Below, in pieces: positions 47,148 through 57,711 of a stretch of 64,000 bases of DNA. The translations under genes and the position numbers were made by a program. Location: the NCBI RefSeq assembly GCF_027105095.1, contig NZ_CP114278.1, forward strand, positions 1,550,001 through 1,614,000. The letters are read 5' to 3'. The notes beneath the pieces are model-generated. The model was not told the origin of the DNA and did no database searches. It saw only the letters and a program-made list of their open reading frames with translations. The stretch's first letter is position 1; each line of letters opens with the position of its first letter. This stretch comes from Brevundimonas vesicularis (GTDB lineage Bacteria; Pseudomonadota; Alphaproteobacteria; Caulobacterales; Caulobacteraceae).

Positions 47148-47869
47148 GCCTGCATCGCCGCATCTATGCCGATCTTGAGGGGCTTATCCTGTCTGGCGAG
47201 CTGTCGCCCGGCGACCGCATTCCGTTCGAGCATGAGCTGACCGAACGCTACGGCTGTTCACGCATGACGGTGTCCAAGGCCATTTCGGAACTGGCGGGGC
47301 GGGGGCTGGTGACGCGTCGGCGTCGCGCCGGCACCTTCGTCGCCCAGCCCAAGGCCCACGCCGCCGTCCTGGCTATTCCCGACCTGCGGGCCGAGGTGAT
47401 CGAGCGCGGGCAGGCTTACGGCTATGTCCTGCTGGACCGGCTCGAACGCGAGCCGGACGGTGCGGACGAAATCGAACTGGCGTCGGGTGGTCTTCTGCTG
47501 GATCTGACCTGTCTGCACAGCGCCGACGGCGCGCCCCTGGCCTTGGAACACAGGCTCATCGCGGTCGGCGCGGCGCCTCAAGCTATAGACGTGGATTTTC
47601 ATACGGTTCCGCCAGGAAGCTGGCTGCTGGACTCGGCGCCCTGGACTGAGGCTGAGAACCGCATTTCAGCGATTGCGGCGGACGCCCGCTCTGCACGCCT
47701 GCTGGAACTCAAGCCCGGCGCCGCCTGTCTGTGCGTCGAACGCCGGACATGGCGGGACGGGCAGGGGGTGACGCGGGTGTGGCAGATTTTCCCCGGCGAC
47801 CGCTACGATCTGGTCGCGCGCTTCTCGTCCGCCCATTCACCCGTTTTGGCAAAGGAGCCTCGCCGATGA
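47144..47869 (+). CDS. hutC: histidine utilization repressor (GntR family)
   Basis: 241 residues starting at GTG ([11 protein letters not shown]) in a GTGA overlap with hutF. N-terminal w[32 protein letters not shown]-terminal UTRA domain that binds urocanate in this family. Likely represses both hut operons from the palindrome at 45730. Confidence 0.93.
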   Translation: MSLHRRIYADLEGLILSGELSPGDRIPFEHELTERYGCSRMTVSKAISELAGRGLVTRRRRAGTFVAQPKAHAAVLAIPDLRAEVIERGQAYGYVLLDRLEREPDGADEIELASGGLLLDLTCLHSADGAPLALEHRLIAVGAAPQAIDVDFHTVPPGSWLLDSAPWTEAENRISAIAADARSARLLELKPGAACLCVERRTWRDGQGVTRVWQIFPGDRYDLVARFSSAHSPVLAKEPRR

Positions 47870-49077
47870 AGGCCGATCGTCTGCTGATCGATTGCCATGT
47901 CGCCACCATGGTTGAGGGACCGGTCCCTTATGGCGCCATCCATGACGCCTCCGTGGTCGTCGCCGATGACCGCATCGCCTGGGTGGGACCGCGCGCTGAC
48001 CTGCCGGCCATAGAGGCGGCTGAAACCCAGCGGCTGGACGGCCGCTGGATCACGCCTGGCCTGATCGACTGCCACACCCACCTGGTGTTCAGCGGAGACC
48101 GTTCGGCCGAGTTTGAACAGCGGCTGGGCGGCGCGACCTATGAGGAGATCGCGCGAGCTGGCGGCGGCATCGTCTCGTCCGTGAAGGCCACGCGCGCCGC
48201 GTCGGAGGATGAGCTGTTCGCCTCCGCCATGACGCGGTTGGCGGGGCTGAAGGCCACCGGAGTCAGCACCGTCGAGATCAAGTCCGGCTATGGTCTCGAC
48301 CTTGAGACGGAGCTGAAGATGCTGCGCGTCGCGCGCAGGATCGGGCGAGAGGGCGGCGTGCGTGTCCGTACCAGCTATCTGGGCCTGCATGCCGTGCCGC
48401 CCGAGTATCGTGAGGACAGGGCCGCCTATGTCGATTTGGCCATCGACCACATCCTGCCTGCCGCCCATGCCGAAGGTCTGGTCGATGCGGTCGACGCCTA
48501 TTGTGAACCCATCGCCTTCTCGACCGCAGAAGTGTCGCGTCTTTTCGGCAAGGCGCGCGCGCTGGGGCTGCCGGTCAAGCTGCACGCCGACCAGTTGTCG
48601 AACGGCGGCGGTGCGGCCCTGGCGGCGCGATATCAGGCCCTGTCCGCTGATCATATCGAACATGCCAACGAAGAGGGCGTCGCCGCCATGGCCGCGGCCG
48701 GTGTGGTCGCCGTGCTGCTCCCCGGCGCCTTTCTGATGCTGCGCGAGACCCAGGCGCCGCCCATCGATCTACTGCGCCGCCACGGCGTGCGGATGGCCGT
48801 CGCCACCGACTGCAATCCTGGCACCTCGCCCGTCGCTTCGATGACCGCCGCGCTCAACCTCGCCTGTGTTCAGTTCCGCCTGACGCCGGAAGAGGCCTTG
48901 GCCGCCGCGACGCGAGAGGCGGCGCGGGCGCTTGGGATGCTGGCCGAGATTGGGACACTCGAAGCCGGAAAGGCGGCCGACCTTGCGATCTGGGATATCT
49001 CGCGACCGGCCGAGCTTTGTTACTGGCTGGGCAAGCCCTTGCTTAACGCTGCATACAGAGACAGCAAACACGTATAG
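47866..49077 (+). CDS. hutI: imidazolonepropionase
   Basis: 403 residues from [16 protein letters not shown] overlap with hutC, AAAGGAG upstream. Metal ligands in [12 protein letters not shown], substrate region [31 protein letters not shown] and the Asp in [10 protein letters not shown]. Hydrolyses imidazolonepropionate to formiminoglutamate. Confidence 0.96.
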   Translation: MKADRLLIDCHVATMVEGPVPYGAIHDASVVVADDRIAWVGPRADLPAIEAAETQRLDGRWITPGLIDCHTHLVFSGDRSAEFEQRLGGATYEEIARAGGGIVSSVKATRAASEDELFASAMTRLAGLKATGVSTVEIKSGYGLDLETELKMLRVARRIGREGGVRVRTSYLGLHAVPPEYREDRAAYVDLAIDHILPAAHAEGLVDAVDAYCEPIAFSTAEVSRLFGKARALGLPVKLHADQLSNGGGAALAARYQALSADHIEHANEEGVAAMAAAGVVAVLLPGAFLMLRETQAPPIDLLRRHGVRMAVATDCNPGTSPVASMTAALNLACVQFRLTPEEALAAATREAARALGMLAEIGTLEAGKAADLAIWDISRPAELCYWLGKPLLNAAYRDSKHV

Positions 49078-49111
49078 ATTGCGTTCAGGAATCGAACCAT
49101 AGATTGTCTGC

Positions 49112-51925
49112 ATGGACGCAGAACAATCAGACGATGTCGAAGCTTTCATCAAACATTGGTCTGCTGCGCCGATCAGCGAACGCGCCCACTATCAGACCTT
49201 CATCATTCAGCTCTGCCGCCTGATCGGCGTCCCCGCGCCGGACGACGAACGCGCGGGCGATCTGGACTATTGCTTCGAGCGGCCGATCCGCTTTCATCAC
49301 GACAATGGGCAGACGACGGCGGGCTGGATCGATTGCGCCAAACGGGACTGTTTCGTCCTGGAGGCCAAACAGTCGCGCAAACGCCGCGACGGAGGTCCGC
49401 TGGACCCCGCCGCGCAACTGGCCTTATTGGGCAAGTCCGCCGGAAAGGCGCATGCCCCGTCGGTGGAGGCGCTCGATCGCGTCATGCGGGTCGCCAAGCG
49501 GCAGGCTGAAAACTACGCCAAGGCCTTGGCCGAATGGCCGCCGTTTCTGATCACGGTGGATGTCGGACGGTCGATCGAGCTGTGGTCGGACTTTGCGAGG
49601 CAAGGCAAGATCTATGCGCCGTTCCCGGATCGGGCGGGCTATCGGATCACCCTAGACCAGCTGCGCTCGCCCGAGGTCAGAGAGCGGCTGCGCCGGGTCT
49701 GGACCGATCCGATGTCGCTCGATCCGGCCGCGCGGTCGGCGGCGGTCACGACGGAAATCGCAAAGTCTCTGGCCTGGTTGGTAAAATCGATTAACGGTCG
49801 GCGACAGGTCGGGCTTGGGCCAGTCGATCGCGCCGCGCAGGCGAGCAAGACCGCGCGTTTCGTGATGCAATGCATCTTCGCCATGTTCGCGGACAGCGTC
49901 GGCCTGATCGAGCGGCGCAGCTTTCTGAGCTTGCTCGAAAGCTATCGCGGGGAGGCGGAGCGCTTCCACCAGGGCGCGCGGTCGTTGTTCATGGCGATGG
50001 ATCAGGGCGGCTATTGCGTCGCTACCCGCCAACAAATCCGCCGGTTCAACGGCGGCCTTTACAGCACGGTCGAGACGCTGCCCATCGAGGAAGGCGAGTT
50101 GGAGGCCTTGATCGCTGCGGCGAAGAGCGACTGGACCGACGTCGAGCCAGCCATCTTCGGAACCCTGCTGGAGCAGGCGCTAGACCCGGCTGAGCGGGCC
50201 GAACTGGGCGCGCATTACACGCCTCGCGCCTATGTCGAGCGCCTGATCGCGCCGACGATCATGGAACCGTTGCGCGCGGATTGGGAGGCGGTGGAGGGCG
50301 AAGCGGTTGCGGATTTCATGCAGGGCGACGTAGTCAAGGCGCGTCGCCGCCTGCACGCGTTTCATGATCGGCTTTGCAAGACGCGCGTGCTGGATCCCGC
50401 CTGCGGCACGGGCAATTTTCTCTATGTCGCCATGCGGATGATGAAGGAGCTGGAAGAGGAAATCTTCAGCACACTGGCAGAGATGGGCGAGCATCAGGGC
50501 GTGCTGGCCTTCGACGGGCGGGTGGTCAGCCCCGAGCAATTCTATGGCATAGAAAAGAACGCCAACGCCGCCTGGATCGCTGAGATGGTCATGTGGATCG
50601 GCCATCTTCAGTGGCACTTCCGCATATCCGGCGCGCCGATGCCGTCGGAGCCCATCCTCAAGAACTTTCGCACCATCCGACAGGCCGACGCCCTGCTGGA
50701 GTTCTCGCGCGTCGAGATGGTGCATGGGCGTGATCACGCCGAGCGAGAGCGAGTTCGCTATATCGACCCGCGCCCCACACCTTGGCCGGAAGTTGAATTC
50801 ATCGTCGGCAATCCGCCCTTCATTGGGGGCAAAGGCCTGAGACGAGAGTTGGGCGACGGCTACGTCGATGCCCTTGCAGCGATCCGGGGCGGTCGATTTC
50901 TTTCGGCAGACCTGGTCATGGCCTGGTGGGATCGGGCGGCGGAAATCCTGATCGAGCCAGATACGCGGTTGCGGCGCTTCGGGTTCATCACCACCAATTC
51001 GATCACCCAGACCTTCTCGCGACGGGTGATCGAACACCATCTGGCCAAACGACCGCCGATCAGGATTGTCTTCGCCATCGCGGACCATCCGTGGGCCAGA
51101 GGCGTAGGATGCGCTGACGTCAGGATCGCCATGTCGGTCGCCGAGCGGGGCGAGCCGGACGGACAGGGACGATGGCTGAGGGTCAAGGATGCGGATGCCA
51201 CGACGTTCAAGGAGCGTCACGGCGACATCGGCGCGGACCTGATGCTGGACAGTCGACTGACGCGCGTTCGACAGCTGAAGGCCAACGCGGTGCTGGCCTA
51301 TCGCGGCGTGCAGTTGATGGGCTCGGGGTTTCAGGTCGCGTCAGAGAAGGCCGAACGCCTCCTGTCCGGCTCAGACCCGCAGGCGCCGTCGCCGGTTCGT
51401 GACTATCGGAATGGCCGAGATCTGGCGGATCGATCACGCGGGCTGCAGGTCATTGATTTCCCCGGCTGGGACGAAGGCGAGGCGCGTCGTCGGCATCCGC
51501 TGCTGTTCCAGCATCTTCTGGAGACGGTGAAGCCGGATCGGGATCGCAACAACCGGGCGGCCTATCGCGAAAACTGGTGGATCTTTGGAGAGCCGCGTCG
51601 TGATCTGCGCGACGCCCTGGAGGGATTGAGCCGCTTTATCGTCACCATAGAAACCGCCAAACATCGCTGGTTTAGATTCATGGATGCCGCCACCTTGCCG
51701 GACAACAAGCTGGTGGTGATCGCCAGCGATGATCCGTTCGTGCTTGGCGTCTTGTCTTCGCGCCAGCATCGCGCGTGGTTCGCCGCCAACGCCGGCCGCA
51801 TCGGCGAATACGAACGCGAGGCCGTCTATGTGAAAGGCGCCTGTTTCGACACCTTTCCATTTCCGGACGCAGGCGCCGCTTGGCGGCAGAGATCGGCGTC
51901 CTGGCCGAAGAACTCGATGCCGTGA
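49112..51925 (+). pseudogene. MmeI-like (type IIL) restriction-methyltransferase, N-terminal 937 codons before a frameshift
   Basis: Single-chain restriction-modification protein. N-terminal nuclease motif D74-x9-E84-A-K86 (GWIDCAKRDCFVLEAK) has the same spacing as MmeI. A helical connector and AELGAHYTPRAYVE follow; then methyltransferase motif I LDPACGTGNFLY (about residue 427) and motif IV NPPF (about residue 566), an N6-adenine methylase; then target-recognition sequence. It would methylate and cut its own site. The frame leaves homology after FPFPDAGA at about 51880 and stops at 51925; the rest continues in the -1 frame (51880-52509). It could be a real mutation or a single-base assembly error. 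No partner genes; it sits between hutI and a convergent regulator. Confidence 0.82.
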
Positions 51926-52509
51926 GGGCTGACGTCCTTCGCGACAGCGACGCCTTGACGATGACCGGCCTTTACAACGCCAGAGCCAGGATAGGCCTGG
52001 GCGATCACGTGTCGGACGCTGAACGTGCGATCTATGACCAAGGGCGCGTCGGCATCATCGACCATCTGCATCAACGCCTCGATCAGCTGGTCGCCAAGGC
52101 CTATGGCTGGCCTGACGACCTGGCGGACAGGCAGATCGTCGAGCGCCTGATCCAGCTGAACCAGGCCAGGGCTGAGCAGGAGGCGCAGGGCGACATCCAC
52201 TTCCTGCGACCGGACTATCAAACCGGCAAGGTGCGCCAAGGGACTGCAAGACCGCCGCAGCCTCTTCTACCGACATCAAAGCAGAAGGCCCTGTTTCCCG
52301 AACAGCCCGGCGTTCTGGCGTCCAGCCTGCTCTCAATCCTGCGCCGACAGGGGGTTCCGATGTCGCCGACCGAGTTGATGGACGAGTTCGAGGGCAGTCG
52401 GCCGCGTGCGAAGCGGCTGATTACACACACACTCACGGTGCTGGCCGTCGCAGGGTCCGTGCAGAATACCGATGACGGATGGTTCGCGCCGCGGCGAATG
52501 CCGAGCTAG
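51880..52509 (+). pseudogene. C-terminal fragment of the same MmeI-like enzyme in a shifted frame
   Basis: Translation LAAEIGVLAEELDAVRADVL, MTGLYNARARI, IYDQGRVGIIDHLHQRLDQLVAKAYGWPDDL and RLIQLNQARAEQEAQG is the standard C-terminal helical region of this family. It continues exactly where the upstream frame loses homology. Adding one base near 51872-51880 (for example a C in the GGCGCC run) restores a single protein of about 1,130 residues. No start codon with a ribosome site is seen. The tail (residues SLLSILRRQGVPMSPTELMDEF onward) looks like a small winged helix. Confidence 0.78.
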
Positions 52510-52512
52510 GCC

Positions 52513-52890
52513 TTAGGCTTGGGTCACGCCCATGGCCTTCATCAGCGCGTCGCGGATGGCGACTTCTGTGAACGGCTTCTGAATCGTGGGTTGGCCGCGC
52601 CATTCGTCGGGCAGACCGCCTTCGCCGTAGCCGGTCGAAAAGACGAATGGCACGCCGCGTTCCTTCAGCGTCTCGGCGACGGGAAAGACCTGACGACCGG
52701 CGACATTAACGTCCAGCAGGGCGGCGTCGAGGTTCTCCGTCTCGCGCGCCAGCTTTTGGCCTTCGTCCACACTGGACGCGGGACCGATCGGCACGCACTC
52801 CATGTCCTCCAGGATCGTTTCCAGGAGCATGGCGACGAGCGATTCGTCTTCGACGACAAGCACGCGGCGGCCGGTGAGGGGCTGGGTCAT
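52513..52890 (-). CDS. single-domain response regulator
   Basis: 125 residues, receiver only. Acidic patch VVEDES, phospho-Asp in LLDVNVAG, Thr/Ser in FSTGYGE, Lys in QKPFTE. No output domain. Overlaps the upstream HWE kinase gene by 4 nt, so it is the kinase's probable target. Confidence 0.9.
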   Translation of the reverse strand: MTQPLTGRRVLVVEDESLVAMLLETILEDMECVPIGPASSVDEGQKLARETENLDAALLDVNVAGRQVFPVAETLKERGVPFVFSTGYGEGGLPDEWRGQPTIQKPFTEVAIRDALMKAMGVTQA

Positions 52891-54395
52891 TGTGCGGCGG
52901 TCCTGTCCAATGGAACTGTCAGTTCCGCGATCAATCCTTCGGGGGCGTAGACCAGATCGATCTCGCCCGCCAGATCATGGCGAATGTTTCGCTCAATCAA
53001 ACGGCTGCCAAAGCCCTTCCTGGCCGGAACCGCAACCGTGGGGCCGCCGATTTCGCGCCAGCTCAACTTCAGCTTTCGGTGTCTCTGGTCGGCCAATCCC
53101 CAGTCGATGAGGATTCGGCCGTCCGGCGTATGCAGCGCGCCATATTTGGCGGCGTTCGTCGCGAGTTCATGGAAAATCATGCCGAGCGACAGGACGACAG
53201 CAGGTTCGAGAGAAATCGGCGGGCCGTTGAGGCTGATCCGGGTCGGTCCATAGGCCTCCGTCTCGTGCTCAAGAATGGCTCGCAGATCTGCGCCTTCCCA
53301 ATGGCTTTGTGTCAACAGGTTGTGCGTATGCGACAGGGCCATGATCCGCGACTGGAAGGTCTCGGCGAAGCTGGCCGGGTCAGTATTGGAGCGAGCGGTC
53401 TGGATGGCGATGGATTGCACCGTGGCGAGGGTGTTCTTCACGCGGTGATTCAGTTCGTCGATCATCAACTTCTGGCGCTGGGCGGCCAAGACGTTCTCGG
53501 TGATGTCGTGGCCCTGCACGAAGATGCCCACCACCGCGCCCGCGTCGTCGCGGATCGGTTGATAAATGAAGTTGAGATAGACGGTTTCGAGCAGCCCGTC
53601 GGGCTGTCGCTGCAGCTGCGCCGCGCTTTCGCGGCCTTCATAGGGTTCGCCGGTGGTGAAGACGCTGTCGAGCAGATCATAGAAACCTTGGCCTTCCAGT
53701 TCCGGCAGGGCCTGCCTGACCGGCTTCCCTGCAATATCCCGGTGACCTATGAGCTGGCTGTAGGCGTCGTTGTGCATCTGGAAGCGATGATCCGGTCCGG
53801 ACATGATCGCGACGAAGCCGGGGGCCTGCATGAACATCTCAACGAGACGATTGCGCTCGGTCTCAAGGCGACGATTGTCCTCCTGAACCGACTGGGCCCG
53901 ACGAAGCACTGAGCCGCCGATGATGGCGTCCAAAGCGGTCGTCGGCTCGTCCGGGCGGATGACGGGCGCCAGGTCCGTCACATCCATGGTGTGCTGAAGC
54001 AGCATGACCACTTCGCCGTCGGCGTTCAGTATGGGCGTATGGGTGGCGCTCCAGAGCCGCTCTTCGAAGGTTTCACTGCCGTCGGGCTGCGTTTTCGGGA
54101 TCGAAAAGCGCACGACCGCCAGATGATCGCGCTGTCGAGTGTCGCGCGCCTTTTCCAGTGACGCACGGACTTGGCGGACGTTCTCCGGGGCGTCCGAGCC
54201 AGGGCCCGAGTCGAAGGCGGCAAAGAGCGGTTGGCCCAACACTTCGCTGCGCTTGGCGCCCGTGACATCCATATAGGCCTGATTGACCTCGGCGATCCGC
54301 AGGTCAGGCGTGAGCAGCACATAGGGATTGGGCGAGGCCTCGAAAGCCGCACCCAAGTTAATGGTCGGATCTCCGGATTTTGCCGCTTCGTTCAA
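52887..54395 (-). CDS. PAS-PAS HWE-family histidine kinase
   Basis: 502 residues, no membrane segment. Two PAS domains (about 12-140, FEASPNPYVLLTPDLRIAEVN; and 180-300, FMQAPGFVAIMSGPDHRF). Phospho-His in ELNHRVKNTLATVQSIA, the HisKA_2/HWE form; the HATPase includes HELATNAAKYGAL and the W-x-E-like SWREIGGP. Probably a cytoplasmic sensor, maybe of light, redox or a small ligand. Divergent from the carboxylesterase. Confidence 0.9.
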   Translation of the reverse strand: MNEAAKSGDPTINLGAAFEASPNPYVLLTPDLRIAEVNQAYMDVTGAKRSEVLGQPLFAAFDSGPGSDAPENVRQVRASLEKARDTRQRDHLAVVRFSIPKTQPDGSETFEERLWSATHTPILNADGEVVMLLQHTMDVTDLAPVIRPDEPTTALDAIIGGSVLRRAQSVQEDNRRLETERNRLVEMFMQAPGFVAIMSGPDHRFQMHNDAYSQLIGHRDIAGKPVRQALPELEGQGFYDLLDSVFTTGEPYEGRESAAQLQRQPDGLLETVYLNFIYQPIRDDAGAVVGIFVQGHDITENVLAAQRQKLMIDELNHRVKNTLATVQSIAIQTARSNTDPASFAETFQSRIMALSHTHNLLTQSHWEGADLRAILEHETEAYGPTRISLNGPPISLEPAVVLSLGMIFHELATNAAKYGALHTPDGRILIDWGLADQRHRKLKLSWREIGGPTVAVPARKGFGSRLIERNIRHDLAGEIDLVYAPEGLIAELTVPLDRTAAQ

Positions 54396-54515
54396 CGCTT
54401 ACCCCGCACAGCTTGGCGATAACGCGCGACATCGAAATCGGTTCTCTGGCTTCGCTGTCGTGAACTGTGATCGCAAGATTATTGGCGCGCCGCCGTAATT
54501 TGCTAATCAGCGCGC

Positions 54516-56036
54516 ATGACAATCGCCGGCGTTTTCGCCACCCTCTCGCTCATGATGGCGCCCGCAGCCGACCAGCCCACCGTCCGCATTCCGCAGGGCG
54601 TCCTGACCGGACGCGCGGATGCCGAAGTGGCTGCGTTCAAGAACATTCCCTATGCCGCGCCGCCGACGGCCGAGCGGCGTTGGCGACCGCCCGGCCCCGC
54701 GCCGACCTGGCAGGGCCAGCGCGACGCCTCGGCCTACGGTCCGCTGTGCATCCAGGCGCCGCCGAACGGCGACCCCGGCGTCGGTCCTTTGCCGATGAGC
54801 GAGGACTGTCTGAACCTGAACGTCTGGCGGCCGATCAGCGCGGCGCAACCTGCCCCGGTCATGATCTGGATTCACGGCGGCGGTCTGGTCAACGGGTCGG
54901 GAACCGCGCCGCTGTATGATGGTACCAACCTGGCCAAGCGCGGCATGGTCGTGGTGACGCTGAACTATCGGCTGGGGCGGCTGGGCTTCTTCGATCATCC
55001 GGCGCTGGCGGCCGAGCGGCCGGCGGGCGAGGCGGCGGGCAACTATGGGCTGATGGACGTGACGGCGGCGCTGAAATGGGTGCGCGCCAATATCGCGGCC
55101 TTCGGCGGCGACCCCGAGAACGTGACCATCTTCGGCGAATCGGCGGGCGGGGCGATCGTCACGCGACTGATGATCTCGCCGCCGGCGCGCGGTCTGTTCG
55201 ACCGGGCGATCGTTCAGTCCGGCTTGGGGCGGGAGTTGCAGACGCCGCTGGACCGCAAGGGCGCCTATGGCGCGCCCTCCGCGCGGGAACGGGGCGAGGT
55301 CTGGGCCTATGGCGCGGGATTGCGGACGGCGGCGGATTTGCGCGCGGCGCCGGCCGATCTGTTCCTGACGCCGCCGCCGGTCTTCGCCAACGGCGACCTG
55401 ACGCTGATCGACGGGCGGATCTTGCCGTCCACCGTCGAGGCGGCCTTCAAGGCGGGCCGGCAGGCCCCGGTGCCCTTCATCATCGGCAGCAACAGCGCCG
55501 AATTCTGGTGGATGCGGCCCACGGATCGTAACGGCTATGGTCAGATCGACGACGACATGACCTGGCTCGAGCGCGCCGACGCCGTTCAGGCCTATGGCGG
55601 GCTGGAAGCGTTCGACAAGCTTGCGATCACGGATCTGGTGTTTTCGGAGCCGGCCCGGATGCTGGCGCGGCTGCATGCCAAGGCGGGCCATCCGGCCTGG
55701 CTCTATCGATTCGATATCTCGTCGCCGCAGAACCCTGAGCCACACGGCGGCGCGACGCATGCGATCGAGCGGCCCTATGTCTTCGGCACGCTGAACACCC
55801 TGCCGTATCCGGTCGAGGATCGGGATCGGAAGGCGTCGGAGGCCATGATGGGCTATTGGACTGCCTTCGCGCGCTCGGGCGATCCCAACGGCGTCGGGCG
55901 GCCACGCTGGCCCACAGCGACATTGAGGGACACCCGGCTGATGAACTTCGTCAACCCGGGACCGACCGTCACGCCCGTGCCGTTCAGCGCCCGGCTGGAC
56001 CTGCTGGAACGGTTCCGCGAGCGGCCCCGGCCCTGA
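54516..56036 (+). CDS. type B carboxylesterase
   Basis: 506 residues. Short signal-like N-terminus (GVFATLSLMMAPAAD). EDCLNLNVW, oxyanion IHGGGLVNGSG, nucleophile GESAGGAIV and Glu in SNSAEFWW; catalytic His in PHGGATHAIERPYVFG. Hydrolyses carboxyl esters; the substrate cannot be told. Convergent with gor, 9 bp apart. Confidence 0.9.
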   Translation: MTIAGVFATLSLMMAPAADQPTVRIPQGVLTGRADAEVAAFKNIPYAAPPTAERRWRPPGPAPTWQGQRDASAYGPLCIQAPPNGDPGVGPLPMSEDCLNLNVWRPISAAQPAPVMIWIHGGGLVNGSGTAPLYDGTNLAKRGMVVVTLNYRLGRLGFFDHPALAAERPAGEAAGNYGLMDVTAALKWVRANIAAFGGDPENVTIFGESAGGAIVTRLMISPPARGLFDRAIVQSGLGRELQTPLDRKGAYGAPSARERGEVWAYGAGLRTAADLRAAPADLFLTPPPVFANGDLTLIDGRILPSTVEAAFKAGRQAPVPFIIGSNSAEFWWMRPTDRNGYGQIDDDMTWLERADAVQAYGGLEAFDKLAITDLVFSEPARMLARLHAKAGHPAWLYRFDISSPQNPEPHGGATHAIERPYVFGTLNTLPYPVEDRDRKASEAMMGYWTAFARSGDPNGVGRPRWPTATLRDTRLMNFVNPGPTVTPVPFSARLDLLERFRERPRP

Positions 56037-56045
56037 GCGCACGCG

Positions 56046-57428
56046 TCAGCCGGCGGAGGTCGCGCCCGACTGCTTCTCCTTCAACGTGACCAGCTCTTCG
56101 GCCATGGTGGGGTGCACGGCGCAGGTGGCGTCCCACTGCGCCTTGGTCAGGCCGGCCTTTACCGCGATGGCGGCCAGCTGGATCATCTCGGGGCTGTCGG
56201 GGCCGACGATATGGACGCCGACCACGCGTTGACTTTCGGCATCGACCACCAGTTTCATCAACACCCGCTCATCCGAGCCGGTGAAGGCGTATTTCATCGG
56301 GCGGAAACGGGTGACGTAGACGTCCACGCCGTTCGAGCACGACCGCCGCGCCTCCGCCTCGCTTAGCCCCACAACCCCGACCGGCGGCTGGCTGAAGACG
56401 GCGGTGGCCACGGCCTCGTAGTCGAAGTGCTGGGGATTGTCGCGATAGACGGTCTGATGGAAGGCGACGGCTTCGCGGATGGCGACAGGCGTCAGGTTCA
56501 TCCGGTCGGTGACGTCGCCGATGGCCCAGATGTTGTCGGCGGAGGTCCTGGAATGGGCATCGACCTTGATTGCGCCCGCCTCGTTCAGCTCGACGCCGGC
56601 GCTCTCCAGCCCCAGATCCTTGACGTAGGGGATGCGGCCCGTGGCGAACATTACGACGTCCGTCTCCAGCTTCATGCCGTTTTCGAGGTGGTTGACGAGG
56701 CCCGTCTCGGTCTTTTCGATCTTCTCGTGCTGGCAGCCCAGGATGACCTTGATGCCTCGCTTTTCGATCTCGCCTGCTAGATGGGCGCGCACATCGTCGT
56801 CGAAGCCGCGCAGGATGTTGGGGCCGCGATAGATCAGGGTCGTCTCGACGCCCAGGCCCGCGAAGATGCCGGCGAACTCCACCGCGATATAGCCGCCGCC
56901 CGCGATCAGGATGCGCTTAGGCAGTTCCGGAAGGTGGAAGGCTTCTTCGGACGTGATAGCGTGCTCGATCCCCGGCAGTTCGTCCGGCTTCCAGGGGCGG
57001 CCGCCCGTGGCGATCAGGATCTTTTCGGCGGTAATGGTGCGATCCTTGCCGACGATCTCCACCGTATGGGCGTCTTTCAGGACCGCCCGCCCGTGGACCA
57101 GTTCGACCCCGGCCTTGCCCAGATTGGCGGCGTAGATGCCGGACAGGCGCGCGATCTCGACATCCTTGGCTTCAAGGAAGGTGGGCCAGTCGAACTTCGC
57201 ATTGTCGAACGACCAGCCGTAGCCCTCGGCGATCTCGAGCGCGTGGCTGACCTCGGACGCCATGACCATGAACTTCTTGGGCACGCAGCCACGGATGACG
57301 CAGGTGCCGCCGACCCGATATTCCTCGGCGACCGCGACCTTCTTGCCATCCAGCGCCGTCAGCCGCGCCGCCCGCACCCCGCCCGAACCGGCGCCGATGA
57401 CGAAAAGGTCGTAGTCGTAGTCGGCCAT
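56046..57428 (-). CDS. gor: glutathione-disulfide reductase
   Basis: 460 residues. FAD motif VIGAGSGGVRAARL, redox Cys pair in GGTCVIRGCVPKK, NADP region IAGGGYIAVEFAGIFAGLG, ATGRIPYVKDLGLE, and C-terminal HPTMAEELVT with the catalytic His/Glu. Reduces glutathione disulfide with NADPH. The nearest gene to the integration site; its 5' end is intact. Confidence 0.93.
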   Translation of the reverse strand: MADYDYDLFVIGAGSGGVRAARLTALDGKKVAVAEEYRVGGTCVIRGCVPKKFMVMASEVSHALEIAEGYGWSFDNAKFDWPTFLEAKDVEIARLSGIYAANLGKAGVELVHGRAVLKDAHTVEIVGKDRTITAEKILIATGGRPWKPDELPGIEHAITSEEAFHLPELPKRILIAGGGYIAVEFAGIFAGLGVETTLIYRGPNILRGFDDDVRAHLAGEIEKRGIKVILGCQHEKIEKTETGLVNHLENGMKLETDVVMFATGRIPYVKDLGLESAGVELNEAGAIKVDAHSRTSADNIWAIGDVTDRMNLTPVAIREAVAFHQTVYRDNPQHFDYEAVATAVFSQPPVGVVGLSEAEARRSCSNGVDVYVTRFRPMKYAFTGSDERVLMKLVVDAESQRVVGVHIVGPDSPEMIQLAAIAVKAGLTKAQWDATCAVHPTMAEELVTLKEKQSGATSAG

Positions 57429-57516
57429 AGGTCGGATTCCGTTCAGCGGCAGGCATCGGCATTTAAGCCGCGCCGCGCGAAATCCAAGAGGCTGTTTGGA
57501 AGCTAGGGAAAGACGA

Positions 57517-57561
57517 TGGTGGGTGATGTAGGGTTCGAACCTACGACCCGCTGATTAAGAG
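57517..57561 (-). other. 3' half of a tRNA-Lys(CTT) gene: attachment-site remnant
   Basis: Minus strand. CCA (57517-57519), acceptor 3' strand (57521-57527), complete T arm GTAGG-TTCGAAC-CCTAC (57528-57544), variable loop, 3' side of the anticodon stem and the full anticodon loop CTCTTAA (anticodon 57557-57559). From 57562 on, the 5' side of the anticodon stem, D arm and acceptor strand are absent and the sequence does not match. This is what is left when an element integrates at the anticodon loop and restores the intact tRNA at its other end. CTGTTTGGA (57492-57500) and TCCAAACAG (57597-57605) flank it as an inverted pair. Confidence 0.85.
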
Positions 57562-57711
57562 ACGCTGTAAGTACATTGAAATAAAAGAAGAAAGCCTCCA
57601 AACAGGATCAAGCTGATACGAGCAAATTCAATGGGTTACAGCGGGTTTTCCAAATGGAATTGCGTTGCTGCCGGTTTGATAACTCATTGAAACCATTCAG
57701 TTTGGGCGTGC

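Noticed and set aside
51860..51930. Programmed ribosomal frameshift in the MmeI-like gene
   Set aside because: No slippery heptamer or downstream pseudoknot is evident; a single-base deletion or sequencing error is simpler.
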